Assembly (NCBI GenBank): GCA_002336115.1
Contig: DDEN01000004.1
Location: 1 to 64,000 of the forward strand
DNA length: 64,000 nt
Reading direction: 5' to 3'
Source of the DNA: Chitinophagaceae bacterium UBA1953
GTDB lineage: Bacteria > Bacteroidota > Bacteroidia > Chitinophagales > Chitinophagaceae
The notes under the pieces were generated by a model. That model ran no database searches, was not told where the DNA came from, and was given only the letters and a program-made list of their open reading frames with translations. This document shows, one piece after another, positions 1 to 8,457 of the stretch. Position 1 is the stretch's first letter; every line of letters begins with the position of its first letter. Made by a program: the position numbers and the translations under genes.

Positions 1-845
1 CTGCCGGCTGTATGACAGCAACCAAACCAGAAGACAAAATGATTACAGCGTACAGGGATCATGGTTTGGCAATTGCCAAAGGTGTGAGTGCAAAAAGCTG
101 TATGGCTGAAATGTATGGTAAAGCAACAGGTTGCTCAAAAGGTAAGGGTGGAAGTATGCACTTCTTTGGAGCTGATGTAGGCTTTTTTGGCGGACATGGT
201 ATTGTGGGTGCACAAATTGGTACTGGTGCAGGTTTGGCTTTTCCTGAAAAGTACAATGGTACAGATAACGTAGCTCTTACATTTTTTGGTGATGGTGCTG
301 CACGCCAGGGTATGCTGCACGAAACATTTAACCTTGCAATGTTGTGGAAACTGCCGGTGATTTTCATTTGCGAAAACAACAACTACGCAATGGGAACTTC
401 GGTTGAACGTACAAGTAATGTAATTGACATTTACAAACTTGCTGATGCTTACGATATGCCTGCCGATAGTATTGATGGAATGGATCCGGAAGCAGTTCAT
501 GATGGTGTTGCCCGTGCAGTGAGCAGGGCAAGAAAAGGCGATGGCCCTACTTTAATTGAAATCAAAACATACCGTTATAAAGGTCACTCAATGAGCGATC
601 CGCAGAAGTACCGTTCAAAGGATGAGGTGGAAGCATATAAGGAGAGAGATCCTATTGAAACAGTAAAAAAGAAATTACTGGGATTTTACAGTGTGCCTGA
701 AACAGAGATTGAAGCAATTAACGAAAGAATAAGGCTGGAAGTGGAAGAATGTGTAAGGTTTGCAGAAGAAAGTCCATTCCCAACTGAAGATGAACTACTG
801 AAGGATGTATATGTTGATCAGAACTATCCGTTCATTATTGATTAA
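1..845 (+). CDS. pdhA: Pyruvate dehydrogenase E1 component, alpha subunit (5' truncated by window edge)
   Basis: This is the thiamine-diphosphate-dependent alpha subunit of pyruvate dehydrogenase, which decarboxylates pyruvate and passes the acetyl group to E2 lipoate in the cytoplasm. The frame is open from base 3, and the residues before the first visible Met (AGC) continue the family pattern, so the true start lies outside the window. Visible hallmarks are the ThDP/Mg motif running from GDGAARQG to CENNNYAMGT, and the loop around YKGHSMSDP that is conserved (and phosphorylated in eukaryotes). About 280 of the usual 330 residues are present. The E1-beta and E2 genes are not in view. A branched-chain 2-oxoacid dehydrogenase E1-alpha is the alternative, but the loop and length fit PDH better. 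Confidence 0.93.
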   Translation, partial: AGCMTATKPEDKMITAYRDHGLAIAKGVSAKSCMAEMYGKATGCSKGKGGSMHFFGADVGFFGGHGIVGAQIGTGAGLAFPEKYNGTDNVALTFFGDGAARQGMLHETFNLAMLWKLPVIFICENNNYAMGTSVERTSNVIDIYKLADAYDMPADSIDGMDPEAVHDGVARAVSRARKGDGPTLIEIKTYRYKGHSMSDPQKYRSKDEVEAYKERDPIETVKKKLLGFYSVPETEIEAINERIRLEVEECVRFAEESPFPTEDELLKDVYVDQNYPFIID

Positions 846-893
846 TAATCTTTGCGTCGTATAAAAAAGCATTTAACAAGAATTCATAAAACA

Positions 894-1580
894 ATGTCAG
901 AAACTAAAAAAACAACAGCACAGGAATTAAATGAAGTGCATGTTATTAAGAAAGCGAAGGATTTTTGGGGCCGTTTTTCAAAACCTGTAACAATTATCGG
1001 CGGGTTGGTTATCGTACTTGCAGGTGGTTGGTTAGTGTATAAGAATTTCATTAAAGCGCCAAAGGAAGCAAAGGCAGTTGAGGCAATGAGCCGTGCAGAA
1101 GCTTACTATGGCATGGATTCACTTGATCTTGCTTTAAATGGCGATGGATCTTCAGCAGGGTTCCTGAAAATTATTAAAACATACAGCGGAACAGATGCTG
1201 CAAACCTGTCGAACTATTACGCAGGTTCCATTTATCTACGTAAGGGTGATTTCAAAAACGCAATTAAATATCTTGAAGATTTTTCAACAAGTGCCACTCA
1301 AATCCAGAGCGCTGCATGGCGTATGCTGGGCGATGCATACATGAGTACTGATAAAAAAGAAAAAGGCGCTGAGCTGTATGAAAAAGCAGGGAAACTGAAT
1401 GATAAAGATGAATTTACTTCATCTGAAAACCTGTTTCGTGCTGCAATGGCTTATGATGTTTTAGGTAAAAAAGAAAAAGAAGCTGATTTGCTGAAAATCA
1501 TCGTTGAAAAATATCCCAAAACAAATGCAGGTGGTATGGCTGATAAATACCTTGCACGTTTGGGTGTGAATATTGACTAA
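894..1580 (+). CDS. Membrane-anchored tetratricopeptide-repeat protein
   Basis: This 228-residue protein has a short polar N-terminus, one membrane segment near residues 33-52 (PVTIIGGLVIVLAGGWLVY) and a helical periplasmic part with TPR-like pairs (for example AAWRMLGDAYMSTDKKEKGAELYEKAG). The arrangement resembles YfgM/BamD-like scaffold proteins, whose TPR domain sits outside the cytoplasmic membrane. The ATG at 894 is preferred over an in-frame TTG at 852, because the extra residues are basic and uncharacteristic and 852 lies only 6 bases after pdhA. The exact partner is unknown. It sits just before ribH on the same strand and may be co-transcribed with it. Confidence 0.75.
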   Translation: MSETKKTTAQELNEVHVIKKAKDFWGRFSKPVTIIGGLVIVLAGGWLVYKNFIKAPKEAKAVEAMSRAEAYYGMDSLDLALNGDGSSAGFLKIIKTYSGTDAANLSNYYAGSIYLRKGDFKNAIKYLEDFSTSATQIQSAAWRMLGDAYMSTDKKEKGAELYEKAGKLNDKDEFTSSENLFRAAMAYDVLGKKEKEADLLKIIVEKYPKTNAGGMADKYLARLGVNID

Positions 1581-1604
1581 TAATAAAGGGGCAACCCATG
1601 TTAT

Positions 1605-2111
1605 ATGGCAGAGGTTAGCAACAGTAATTTATATGATTTAAATGCAGGCACTCATGATTTTTCGGGTGCCTGTATTGTGCTGGTACGTACCGAATGGAAT
1701 GCAGCAATTGTGGATGAACTGGAAAGTGGTTGCAGAAAGAGATTAGAAGAATTTGGTGTGGGCGAAATAGTTACTATAACTGTTCCGGGAGCTGTTGAAA
1801 TCGGGTTTGCTGTAAAAGCATATTGGGAATGTAAATCAAGGCATCTTAAAACACGTCCGCATGCGTTTATTACGCTTGGTTGTGTAATCCAGGGAGGTAC
1901 ACCACATTTTGATTATGTGTGCAAAACAGTAACCGAATCTGTAACGCAACTGAATTTTATGCTGGATGTTCCGACAATTTTTGGAGTGCTGACTGTTAAT
2001 ACAATTGAACAGGCGTATGAACGTCTTGGTGGTATTCATGGGCACAAAGGCGAAGAAGCGGCAATCACTGCCTTGAAAATGATTTTATTGAACTTATCTT
2101 TAAAGAAATAA
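1605..2111 (+). CDS. ribH: 6,7-dimethyl-8-ribityllumazine synthase
   Basis: This enzyme condenses 5-amino-6-ribitylaminouracil with 3,4-dihydroxy-2-butanone 4-phosphate, the penultimate step of riboflavin synthesis, in the cytoplasm. Family motifs are present in order: the substrate-binding VPGAVEI near residue 65, GCVIQGGTPHFDYVC with the catalytic His, and FGVLTVNTIEQAYERLGG followed by GHKGEEAA. Its 168 residues are normal for the family. It starts 24 bases after the TPR gene. No FMN riboswitch-like leader is seen and the other rib genes are not nearby, which is common in Bacteroidota. Confidence 0.95.
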   Translation: MAEVSNSNLYDLNAGTHDFSGACIVLVRTEWNAAIVDELESGCRKRLEEFGVGEIVTITVPGAVEIGFAVKAYWECKSRHLKTRPHAFITLGCVIQGGTPHFDYVCKTVTESVTQLNFMLDVPTIFGVLTVNTIEQAYERLGGIHGHKGEEAAITALKMILLNLSLKK

Positions 2112-2138
2112 CAGCTCTGCACCAGGCAGAGGTATCCA

Positions 2139-2858
2139 ATGAATATTCAATTATTTATTCCCTGCTTTGTAGATCAGCTTTATCCGCAAACAGCATTTAA
2201 TATGATTAAAGTGCTGGAAAAGCTGGGATGCACTGTCAGCTATAATACCAATCAAACCTGCTGTGGGCAGCCTTCTTTTAATTCAGGATTCCAGGACGAA
2301 GCAAGGGCTGTTGCCGCAAAGTTCATCAAGGATTTTGCAGGTACAGATTATATTGTTGCTCCAAGTGCATCCTGCACCGGCTTTGTACGTAATTATTACA
2401 ACACCTTATTTGATAATTCTTCTGTACATAATGAAGTAAAGAGTTTGAAGAAACGCATGTATGAGTTTACTGAATTCTTGACTGATGTACTGAAGGTGGA
2501 AGATATTGGTGCATCACTTGAAGGGAAAGCAACTTACCATAACAGTTGTGCTGCATTACGTGAATGTAAAATAAAAGAAGGCCCACGTAAGTTGCTGAAA
2601 CATGTTCGAGGACTTGAGCTGGTTGAAATGAATGATAACGAAACCTGTTGTGGTTTCGGCGGAACATTTGCAGTGAAATATGAAACCATTTCGGTTGCAA
2701 TGGCCGATCAGAAAGTAAACAACGCAGTTGCTACCGGTGCCCAGTACCTTATCTCAACCGATCTGAGTTGCCTGATGCATCTTGATGGATACATTAAAAA
2801 GAAAGGTTACAATCTCCAAACATTGCACATGGCTGATGTACTGGCAAATGGATGGTAG
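2139..2858 (+). CDS. (Fe-S)-binding cysteine-rich protein, LutA/YkgE type
   Basis: This 239-residue protein has two CCG (cysteine-rich, DUF224) domains. The first carries CCGQPSFNSGF near residue 43 and the second carries NETCCGFGGTFAVKY near residue 168, with additional single cysteines (SCTGF, NSCAALREC). Such domains bind Fe-S clusters or form the catalytic part of heterodisulfide-reductase-like and lactate-oxidation complexes; LutA works with LutB and LutC in lactate oxidation. LutB and LutC are not adjacent, so the lactate assignment is inferred from family only. The gene follows ribH by 27 bases. Confidence 0.85.
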   Translation: MNIQLFIPCFVDQLYPQTAFNMIKVLEKLGCTVSYNTNQTCCGQPSFNSGFQDEARAVAAKFIKDFAGTDYIVAPSASCTGFVRNYYNTLFDNSSVHNEVKSLKKRMYEFTEFLTDVLKVEDIGASLEGKATYHNSCAALRECKIKEGPRKLLKHVRGLELVEMNDNETCCGFGGTFAVKYETISVAMADQKVNNAVATGAQYLISTDLSCLMHLDGYIKKKGYNLQTLHMADVLANGW

Positions 2859-2957
2859 AATTGAGTAAATGAAAAATGAAAAGTGAAAAATCAAAAATAA
2901 GAACGTACCTGAATTTGCATTTTTTCATTTTTAATTATTAATTTCTAATTTTCTTCT

Positions 2958-3368
2958 ATGGCTCATTGGTTAGTAAAATCAGAACCGTTTAAATACAGTT
3001 GGGATCAGTTTGTAAAAGACAAACAGACTTTCTGGGATGGTGTACGCAATTATGCTGCACGCAATAACCTCCGTGACATGAAGAAAGGTGATGAATTGTT
3101 TTTCTACCACAGCAATGAAGGACTGGAAATTGTCGGCATTGCCAAAGTGGTGAAGGAAGCTTACCAGGATCCTACTACGGATGAAGATGCATGGGTGGTG
3201 GTTGATCTGAAACCCGTACGTAAATTAAAAAAGCCGGTTACACTTGCACAGATGAAAACCGATAAGCGTTTGGCAAATATGGATTTGCTTCGTCTTGGCC
3301 GTTTAAGTGTTGGTAAAGTAACAGATGCAGAATGGGAAGTGGTGCTGGAGTTAGCGGGGGAGAAGTAA
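2958..3368 (+). CDS. EVE domain-containing protein
   Basis: This 136-residue protein consists of a single EVE domain, a PUA-like fold related to YTH that is thought to recognise modified nucleic-acid bases. The N-terminal MAHWLVKSEP, the WDGVRNYAARNNLRDMKKGD stretch and the following FFYHSN are characteristic. Stand-alone EVE proteins of this length are common in bacteria and the cellular role is unsettled. It follows the LutA-like gene by about 100 bases of AT-rich DNA with no obvious terminator. No restriction system is adjacent. Confidence 0.9.
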   Translation: MAHWLVKSEPFKYSWDQFVKDKQTFWDGVRNYAARNNLRDMKKGDELFFYHSNEGLEIVGIAKVVKEAYQDPTTDEDAWVVVDLKPVRKLKKPVTLAQMKTDKRLANMDLLRLGRLSVGKVTDAEWEVVLELAGEK

Positions 3369-3381
3369 AATATATAACCAT

Positions 3382-3810
3382 ATGAAAAATGAAAAGCTAA
3401 AAAAGTATCTTGATTACATTCCTTTTTTAATTCTTGTAATTTTCTTTATAATACTTGTTGTAAAAATTTCAACAACGGAATATACGTTTCAATGGAAACA
3501 TATACTTGGATTAATATTAATCTGTATTAATGCTTTTCTTCTTTATTACAATCATAGAGTAGGTGTGCTCTTTTTATGTTTTGTGCTTCTGGTTGGTCTG
3601 TCGAGTTTTATGTGTTATGATGTTGAGATAACAACGATAACATATACAATAGGAAAAGATGAAAATTTTCAGGTTCCTGTATTCAGAGGTCAACCGATAT
3701 TCTTATTGTGGCTACTGATTCATTTTGTTTTATCGTTTCGTTATTATGTTGGTATTCTCACAAAGAAATACTGGATTCAGTTTAAAGAAGAATTGCTTAA
3801 TAATAGTTGA
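3382..3810 (+). CDS. Small integral membrane protein of unknown function
   Basis: I do not recognise this 142-residue protein. It begins 13 bases after the EVE gene, so the two may be co-transcribed. About four hydrophobic segments are visible (around residues 13-32, 41-60, 64-82 and 104-124), with a short basic N-terminus and a polar C-terminus. Codon use is AT-richer than the upstream genes. No catalytic motif is visible. Confidence 0.55.
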   Translation: MKNEKLKKYLDYIPFLILVIFFIILVVKISTTEYTFQWKHILGLILICINAFLLYYNHRVGVLFLCFVLLVGLSSFMCYDVEITTITYTIGKDENFQVPVFRGQPIFLLWLLIHFVLSFRYYVGILTKKYWIQFKEELLNNS

Positions 3811-4579
3811 TAGAGTACCTTATCGTTTGTGGTCTCAAAAAAAATAATAAACTCTTTGTGCACTTTGTCTTCTTTGTCTCTTTGCGTGAAATACTCTTCT
3901 TTTTCTTTAACAATTCCGAAAGGTTACATTTTTTGCATTTCAGGTATCAATCATTGATTCTGTTTTAAAGGAATCAAACCATGAAGAAAGCATCAGCAGT
4001 TGAATGTTTTGCAACGCCGGCAAATGAATTCAGCAAGTACTTCGCTGCTACTGCATCAATAACTCTCATTCAAAACATCATCTAAAATTTTTAAAATGAA
4101 AAAGATCATTTTAGCTGTCATTATATTGGCAGCATCTGGCGGGGCTTTGTACTTTTGCTTCGCATCAACGTCTCCCAACAGGTGAAGATGAAATTTCGCA
4201 AAAGGCTGATGGGGACATTGCGTTTCATTTGCACAATCCTTATCTTAGGCTATGCCTGTTAAAACGACTGTTCCACAGATCGAAGGAGTATGGTAAGGTT
4301 TCATAAATAAAAAGAAATGTTTCAATAACGCAATATCCTCTTCGAGAGATATTGTGAAAGAAAGGTAAATGGAATTTGAGCAGTAGTCCGGTTGATTATG
4401 TACACAGTTCGGCAGAGTTTTATTTAAATGGTGAGCAGGGTGCTTATCTCGTTACAGGATATGCCGAATTGATGGATATAGATTTAAGCAGGGAATTGTG
4501 AGGTGGGAGTTATGCAACGTCCTTTGGCCTGGCACAGGCTATGAAAAGAGATGTTGCTGAAAAAAAACGACATTAAAAG
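3811..4579. other. Decayed intergenic region with gene remnants
   Basis: No intact gene is visible. From 3981 there is a 34-codon plus-strand ORF beginning MKKASAVECF. From 4096 there is a signal-peptide-like stub (MKKIILAVIILAASGG) that stops after 29 codons. From 4358 to 4501 a frame reads WNLSSSPVDY through AYLVTGYAELMDIDL before a stop. The phrase ending in GYAEL is faintly like the GYLELTGY end of lipocalin-like/CrtC-type domains, so these may be pieces of one dead exported protein gene, but this is weak. A hairpin-bearing repeat lies at 4315-4360. Bases 3850-3895 are a CTTTGT-rich low-complexity stretch of a kind common in this phylum. Confidence 0.4.
4315..4360. repeat. Direct repeat copy 1 with hairpin
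   Basis: This stretch (AAATGTTTCAATAACG followed by a hairpin) recurs at 5919-5960. The hairpin arms are CAATATC at 4331-4337 and GATATTG at 4348-4354 around the core CTCTTCGA. In the second copy the arms are CAATGTC and GACATTG, so both sides changed together and pairing is kept. Confidence 0.7.
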
Positions 4580-5119
4580 ATGAAACAAGTCAATATAAAG
4601 CAAAAAAATTGGGATTTTTTTAGACCCTATTTCAAACAATTAGTTGTTCCGGCGAAAACTATTGTTTTGCAGGAGGGAAAAATCTCCAGAACGATGTTTT
4701 TTATAGAAAAAGGTTGTTTGCGGACTTGGGTGAATAATGACGGTAAAGAAATAACCACTCAATTCTTTTTTGAAGGCGATAGCGTTTCTTCTATCGAAAG
4801 TTTCATAACAAATCAACCAAGTTTGTATAGCATTGAAAGTTTAGAACCTTGTATTTTACAAACAATTTTGAAAAACGACTTTCAAAATATTATCGAAAAC
4901 TCATCTGAGTTAAAAAAGAAATTGGAAGCCCATTTATTTAAAAGACTTTTCCAATCTCAACAACTTTTGTATTCATTTCTTAGAAATAATCCCCAACAAC
5001 GATACGATGAATTAATTGTGAAACATCCTCATATTCTTCAGCGCATTCCACAACATTACATTGCTTCGTATTTAGGCATTACACCTGTTTCTTTGAGCCG
5101 AATACGAAACAGACACTAA
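4580..5119 (+). CDS. Crp/Fnr-family transcriptional regulator
   Basis: This 179-residue protein has an N-terminal cyclic-nucleotide-binding-like beta roll (residues about 20-110, with FFIEKGCLRTW and FFEGDSVSSIESF) and a short C-terminal helix-turn-helix ending ASYLGITPVSLSRIR. The FNR cysteine cluster is absent, so it is not an oxygen-sensing FNR, and the ligand is unknown. Small regulators of this type are abundant in Bacteroidota and usually control an adjacent gene. The likely target is the flavodoxin-fold oxidoreductase starting 80 bases downstream on the same strand. The pair is bracketed by hairpin repeats at 4315 and 5919. Confidence 0.85.
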   Translation: MKQVNIKQKNWDFFRPYFKQLVVPAKTIVLQEGKISRTMFFIEKGCLRTWVNNDGKEITTQFFFEGDSVSSIESFITNQPSLYSIESLEPCILQTILKNDFQNIIENSSELKKKLEAHLFKRLFQSQQLLYSFLRNNPQQRYDELIVKHPHILQRIPQHYIASYLGITPVSLSRIRNRH

Positions 5120-5199
5120 TCTCATTTCTTTACAATTGTTATCGTTCAATTGCTTGTTGACTTCTCAATTTTGTACTGAATTTTAAAACAGTTAAAGAA

Positions 5200-5790
5200 A
5201 TGAGAGCAATAATCGTATTTAATCATCCTTACGAGGGGAGCTATTGCAACGCTATCTTAAATGCAGTAACAAAAGGACTTCAAAAGGCAAATTACGAAGT
5301 CGACCTTATGCACCTTGACAACGATAGATTTAATCCCGTAATGTCAAAAGCAGATTTAAAAGCCTTTGTGGAACACAAGCCGATTGACCCACAAGTGATA
5401 GATTACAACGAACGCCTTAAAAAGGCCGACCATTTGATTTTTATTTTCCCAATTTGGTGGGACTTAATGCCCGCAACAACCAAAGGTTTCATTGACAGAG
5501 TTTTAAGTCCGGGAATTGTGTACGACCATCATCCGAGAGGGTTTGGATTAGTGCCGCTTTTGAAAAATTTACAAAGTGTAACCATTATTACAACAATGAA
5601 TAAACCCAAAATAATGTATTCCCTTTTAATTGGAAATTTAATCCGAAAAGCAATGTTAAAGAGTGTTTTTAAAACGATGGGTTACAAAAACCTTAATTGG
5701 ATAAGTTATACATCGGTAAAATCTGTAAGTCATGAAAAAAGGGTAAAATGGTTGACGGACATTGAGAATACATTTGCAAAAATGTCTTAA
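5200..5790 (+). CDS. NAD(P)H-dependent oxidoreductase, flavodoxin-like fold
   Basis: This 196-residue protein belongs to the NQO1/KefF/MdaB type, cytoplasmic FMN- or FAD-dependent NAD(P)H:quinone reductases. Support comes from the N-terminal IIVFNHPYEGSYCNAIL flavin-binding loop, FIFPIWWDLMPATTKGFIDRV near residue 86, and the overall length. It probably performs two-electron reduction of quinones or electrophiles; the physiological substrate cannot be told from sequence. It follows a Crp/Fnr regulator by 80 bases, which suggests local control. Confidence 0.88.
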   Translation: MRAIIVFNHPYEGSYCNAILNAVTKGLQKANYEVDLMHLDNDRFNPVMSKADLKAFVEHKPIDPQVIDYNERLKKADHLIFIFPIWWDLMPATTKGFIDRVLSPGIVYDHHPRGFGLVPLLKNLQSVTIITTMNKPKIMYSLLIGNLIRKAMLKSVFKTMGYKNLNWISYTSVKSVSHEKRVKWLTDIENTFAKMS

Positions 5791-5825
5791 ACAAAGCAAC
5801 TGCTAACAAGGGATTACCAAAGGGG

Positions 5826-5892
5826 GGCTTTGCAACGTCTCCCTTCAACTACAGTTCTGGTTTGTATATAGCTAGCGGGGACGTTGCATACT
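5826..5892. repeat. Palindromic GCAACGTC element
   Basis: GCAACGTCTCCC at 5832-5843 pairs imperfectly with CGGGGACGTTGC at 5876-5887, leaving a loop of about 30 bases. Fragments of the same motifs occur at 4166-4176 (CAACGTCTCCC) and near 4511 (TATGCAACGTCC), on the other side of the Crp/oxidoreductase pair. The layout, preceded by CTGCTAACAAGG, loosely recalls integron attC sites, but the core-site consensus is not met and no integron integrase is in the window. Confidence 0.5.
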
Positions 5893-5918
5893 TGATATGA
5901 TTAGGCACAATAAATGAA

Positions 5919-5960
5919 AAAATGTTTTAATAACGCAATGTCCTCTTCGATAGACATTGC
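5919..5960. repeat. Direct repeat copy 2 with hairpin
   Basis: This is the second copy of the element at 4315-4360, here AAATGTTTTAATAACG followed by arms CAATGTC (5936-5942) and GACATTG (5953-5959). It lies just beyond the 3' end of the minus-strand cupin gene, for which it could also act as a weak terminator. Confidence 0.7.
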
Positions 5961-5971
5961 TGCGAAAAAAA

Positions 5972-6613
5972 TTATGGATTTAGCCCATACTTTTCTATAA
6001 TAGCTTTTCTTTTCTCAGGGTAGCCCACCATGCCAAATTTTTCATGGAGAGTATGCATACGCAAAGCTATTCCAGGGTCTTGTGCTGTTAACTTGTTTTT
6101 TTGCATATCTGGAATTATCTGGTGAAACATTTCTTCCAGATAGTCTTCAAAGTTCTGGTTGAAATACATATCAATTGCCCGGAAAGGTTTATCTGTATTA
6201 TTGAAAAAGGTATGCACTTTGTTGCGGGGGCGCATGTGCCAGCCACCGGCAGGTACTTCATATAACGTATCTTCTATCAATACACTTACAGTTCCTTCAA
6301 CAACATACATTAACTCATCCAGTTGTTTATGGTAATGAGGTGCTGGTCCCATTTTCTTAGCCGACATGGCAAACTCAGCACAGGAAAACTGCCGGTTGGT
6401 TTGTGTACAACGGATTAATACACGAATATCCATACCGCCCGGGCCTGGTTCCAACGGTGGAAAGGGAGGTATCAGAAAGGGGAGCAGAGGGCTGTCTGGC
6501 ATATCATTCATTTTATCAGGTTGAGTATAAGTTTTTACTGGCATAATGAATAAGCCCGTTATTGCTAATGCAGCTTGTTTGATTGCATTTCTACGGTCAA
6601 CAGTTTTATTCAT
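5972..6613 (-). CDS. Exported cupin-domain protein
   Basis: This 213-residue protein has an N-terminal signal-like sequence with an Arg pair (MNKTVDRRNAIKQAALAITG), which suggests Tat-type export, and a central cupin barrel (GPAPHYHKQLDELMYVVEG with metal-binding His residues, then PAGGWHMRPRNKVHTFFN). The ATG at 6613 is chosen over an upstream in-frame Met at 6718, because it places the signal peptide at the N-terminus. Cupins of this type include dioxygenases and sugar-binding proteins and the substrate is not predictable. It is on the same strand as the AraC regulator directly upstream and may be its target. Confidence 0.78.
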   Translation of the reverse strand: MNKTVDRRNAIKQAALAITGLFIMPVKTYTQPDKMNDMPDSPLLPFLIPPFPPLEPGPGGMDIRVLIRCTQTNRQFSCAEFAMSAKKMGPAPHYHKQLDELMYVVEGTVSVLIEDTLYEVPAGGWHMRPRNKVHTFFNNTDKPFRAIDMYFNQNFEDYLEEMFHQIIPDMQKNKLTAQDPGIALRMHTLHEKFGMVGYPEKRKAIIEKYGLNP

Positions 6614-6738
6614 GCTGATTGTTTTTTGTTTCTTGTGTACAAAAGTTGGTTGTAAATAGTTATTCGTACGAGCAAAACTATTTTGCTGCAGCTTGCTTAA
6701 ATAGTAAGAAAACGACATTCTTCCTTACTGAAAGGAGT

Positions 6739-7587
6739 TTAATCAATTTTGGGAACCGGGCTATTGGGGTTAAATGGCATTTGCAGTATATCTGTTTTTG
6801 CTTTAGTAGGGCTAACACCTGCAAATTCTTTAAAATCTTTTATAAGGTGCATCTGGTCGTAGTAACCGCACTCGTATGCAATTTTTGTCCAGCTTATATC
6901 CGGGTACTTTTCTTTCAACTGCCAGGCGCTGTAAAACCGGGCCTGCCTTGCATAAAATTTAGGTGAGAAACCTGTACGTTCTTTTACCAGTCTTTCAAAT
7001 TGCCTGTTACTAAGAAAGGATTGTTTTGCAAGGGTATCAATATCAATCCGCATTTTTCCATTTACCAGACAGGCCAATGCTTTATCTACAGGTAATGCGG
7101 CTTTTACCTTACCCATTCTTTCCATTAAAAAAGTATCAATCCTTGATTTCATCCTGTTAAAGCAGGTTTCATTTTTCAGCTCTTCATTTAGTTGTAAAAC
7201 ACGATTGCTCATAATATCGGCCGCATTAAATGCTTCTACCTGTAACAGATCAGTCATAGGAATGCCTAAAAACCTGCTCAATGCTCCGGGTTGAAAGCCC
7301 ACTTTAATAACCAGGTGCCTGTAACCCAACTGTATATTTAAACGTTCCAGTTGCGGGCCTACTAAGCTTGCTCCATGCAGACTTATTTTCCGGCTGCTTA
7401 AAAAGTAATCGGCATTCACTGTATCATACGGGTAAAAAAAGAGTCGGTGCTCGGGTAAAGGCGGCATCGGCAACACTGGCATGGGTTTACTCTTATCAAA
7501 ATCACATTGAAAGATCATGATATCATTTACGATATCACTGAGTAAAGGATGTGGTTTATAAACCTTGTAAAACATGCCGGGTTGCAT
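6739..7587 (-). CDS. AraC-family transcriptional regulator
   Basis: This 282-residue regulator has an N-terminal beta-rich sensing domain (residues 1-150) and a C-terminal AraC/XylS double helix-turn-helix, recognisable from QSFLSNRQFERLVKERTGF and from IAYECGYYDQMHLIKDFKEF followed by AGVSPTKAK. It is encoded just upstream of the cupin gene on the same strand, with about 125 bases between the stop and the cupin start, so control of the cupin gene is plausible. Inducer unknown. Confidence 0.88.
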   Translation of the reverse strand: MQPGMFYKVYKPHPLLSDIVNDIMIFQCDFDKSKPMPVLPMPPLPEHRLFFYPYDTVNADYFLSSRKISLHGASLVGPQLERLNIQLGYRHLVIKVGFQPGALSRFLGIPMTDLLQVEAFNAADIMSNRVLQLNEELKNETCFNRMKSRIDTFLMERMGKVKAALPVDKALACLVNGKMRIDIDTLAKQSFLSNRQFERLVKERTGFSPKFYARQARFYSAWQLKEKYPDISWTKIAYECGYYDQMHLIKDFKEFAGVSPTKAKTDILQMPFNPNSPVPKID

Positions 7588-7887
7588 TGTTAAATTACAA
7601 TGAAATAAAATCTTCAGTTACCAAAGAAACAAAAACTGGTTTATTAGTTAATGAGGAAGAGGTGATTTTCTTTCCGGTTGGGATTCCAGGCTATCCTTAG
7701 ATTCCAGCAAATAAACGTGCCAGTGGGAAAAAGATGAGTAAAGAAAAGAAAGGTGAATGCTGACTGTGGCTGCAAACCCAGGATAGCTTTCAGCTTTTCA
7801 TCCTTGTTTAACTGTGTTTACCTGATTTAATGAAAAACGAAGAGCAGTAAGGTTTTTTTTGCAATAAAATTTATTTTCGATAAAAAA
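7588..7887. other. Divergent intergenic region
   Basis: This spacer of 300 bases lies between the divergent AraC and Crp/Fnr regulator genes and should hold both promoters. I see no clear -7/-33 pair, repeat or reading frame of note. Confidence 0.5.
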
Positions 7888-8457
7888 ATGATTTCACCTG
7901 AATTTCTTTTTGATAATATTCCCGAAAAACAATCGAACTATTTCTATACAATTATTCAGAAAATAGGTAAAGAAAAACGGATAAAAAAAGGTGAAACGAT
8001 TATCCGTTACAATTCTTATCCTTCTTTCTTTTTTTACATAAAAAGTGGTGCATTTAAAACTTCCTTAAAAAAAAATGATAAAGCTTATACCCTTGGCTTT
8101 ACACTGGAAGGAGATATTGACTGTTGCCCAACATCCTTGTTAAAAGGAATTGCAAATAATTTTTCTATCGAAGCTATTGTTGACAGTGAAGTGCTGATTT
8201 GTGAATTAAAAGATTTTCAGGCTGCAAGCTCAGCTCAGAAATATTCCCTTATCACAAATAATATAATGGCAAATTATATATCCATTCTTGAAAACAGGGT
8301 TATAGAGGTGCTTTCCATGACAGCGGAACAGCGTTATAGGAAGCTGCTTCAACAACAGCCAACCCTGCTTGAAAGTATTCCTCTTTTTCATATTGCAGCG
8401 TATTTAGGTATTACACAGGAACGTTTAAGCCGGATAAGAAGAAAAATTGCTACTTGA
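7888..8457 (+). CDS. Crp/Fnr-family transcriptional regulator
   Basis: This 189-residue regulator has the same architecture as the one at 4580: a cNMP-binding-like barrel (FFYIKSGAFKTSL, TLEGDIDCCPTSLL) and a C-terminal HTH ending HIAAYLGITQERLSRIRRK. The cysteines in DCCPTS are not arranged like the FNR cluster. A perfect TTGAC-N4-GTCAA palindrome overlaps its stop codon and is a likely binding site for a Crp/Fnr protein, possibly this one. Confidence 0.85.
   Translation: MISPEFLFDNIPEKQSNYFYTIIQKIGKEKRIKKGETIIRYNSYPSFFFYIKSGAFKTSLKKNDKAYTLGFTLEGDIDCCPTSLLKGIANNFSIEAIVDSEVLICELKDFQAASSAQKYSLITNNIMANYISILENRVIEVLSMTAEQRYRKLLQQQPTLLESIPLFHIAAYLGITQERLSRIRRKIAT

Noticed and set aside
135..500. 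Opposite-strand frames inside pdhA and similar shadows in other long genes (parE, parC, thrS)
   Set aside because: They lie wholly within well-supported genes on the other strand, lack domain signatures and have atypical composition.
3850..3895. CTTTGT-rich stretch, with a similar one at 33958-34042
   Set aside because: Low-complexity sequence of a kind common between genes in this phylum; no structure or coding signal beyond composition.
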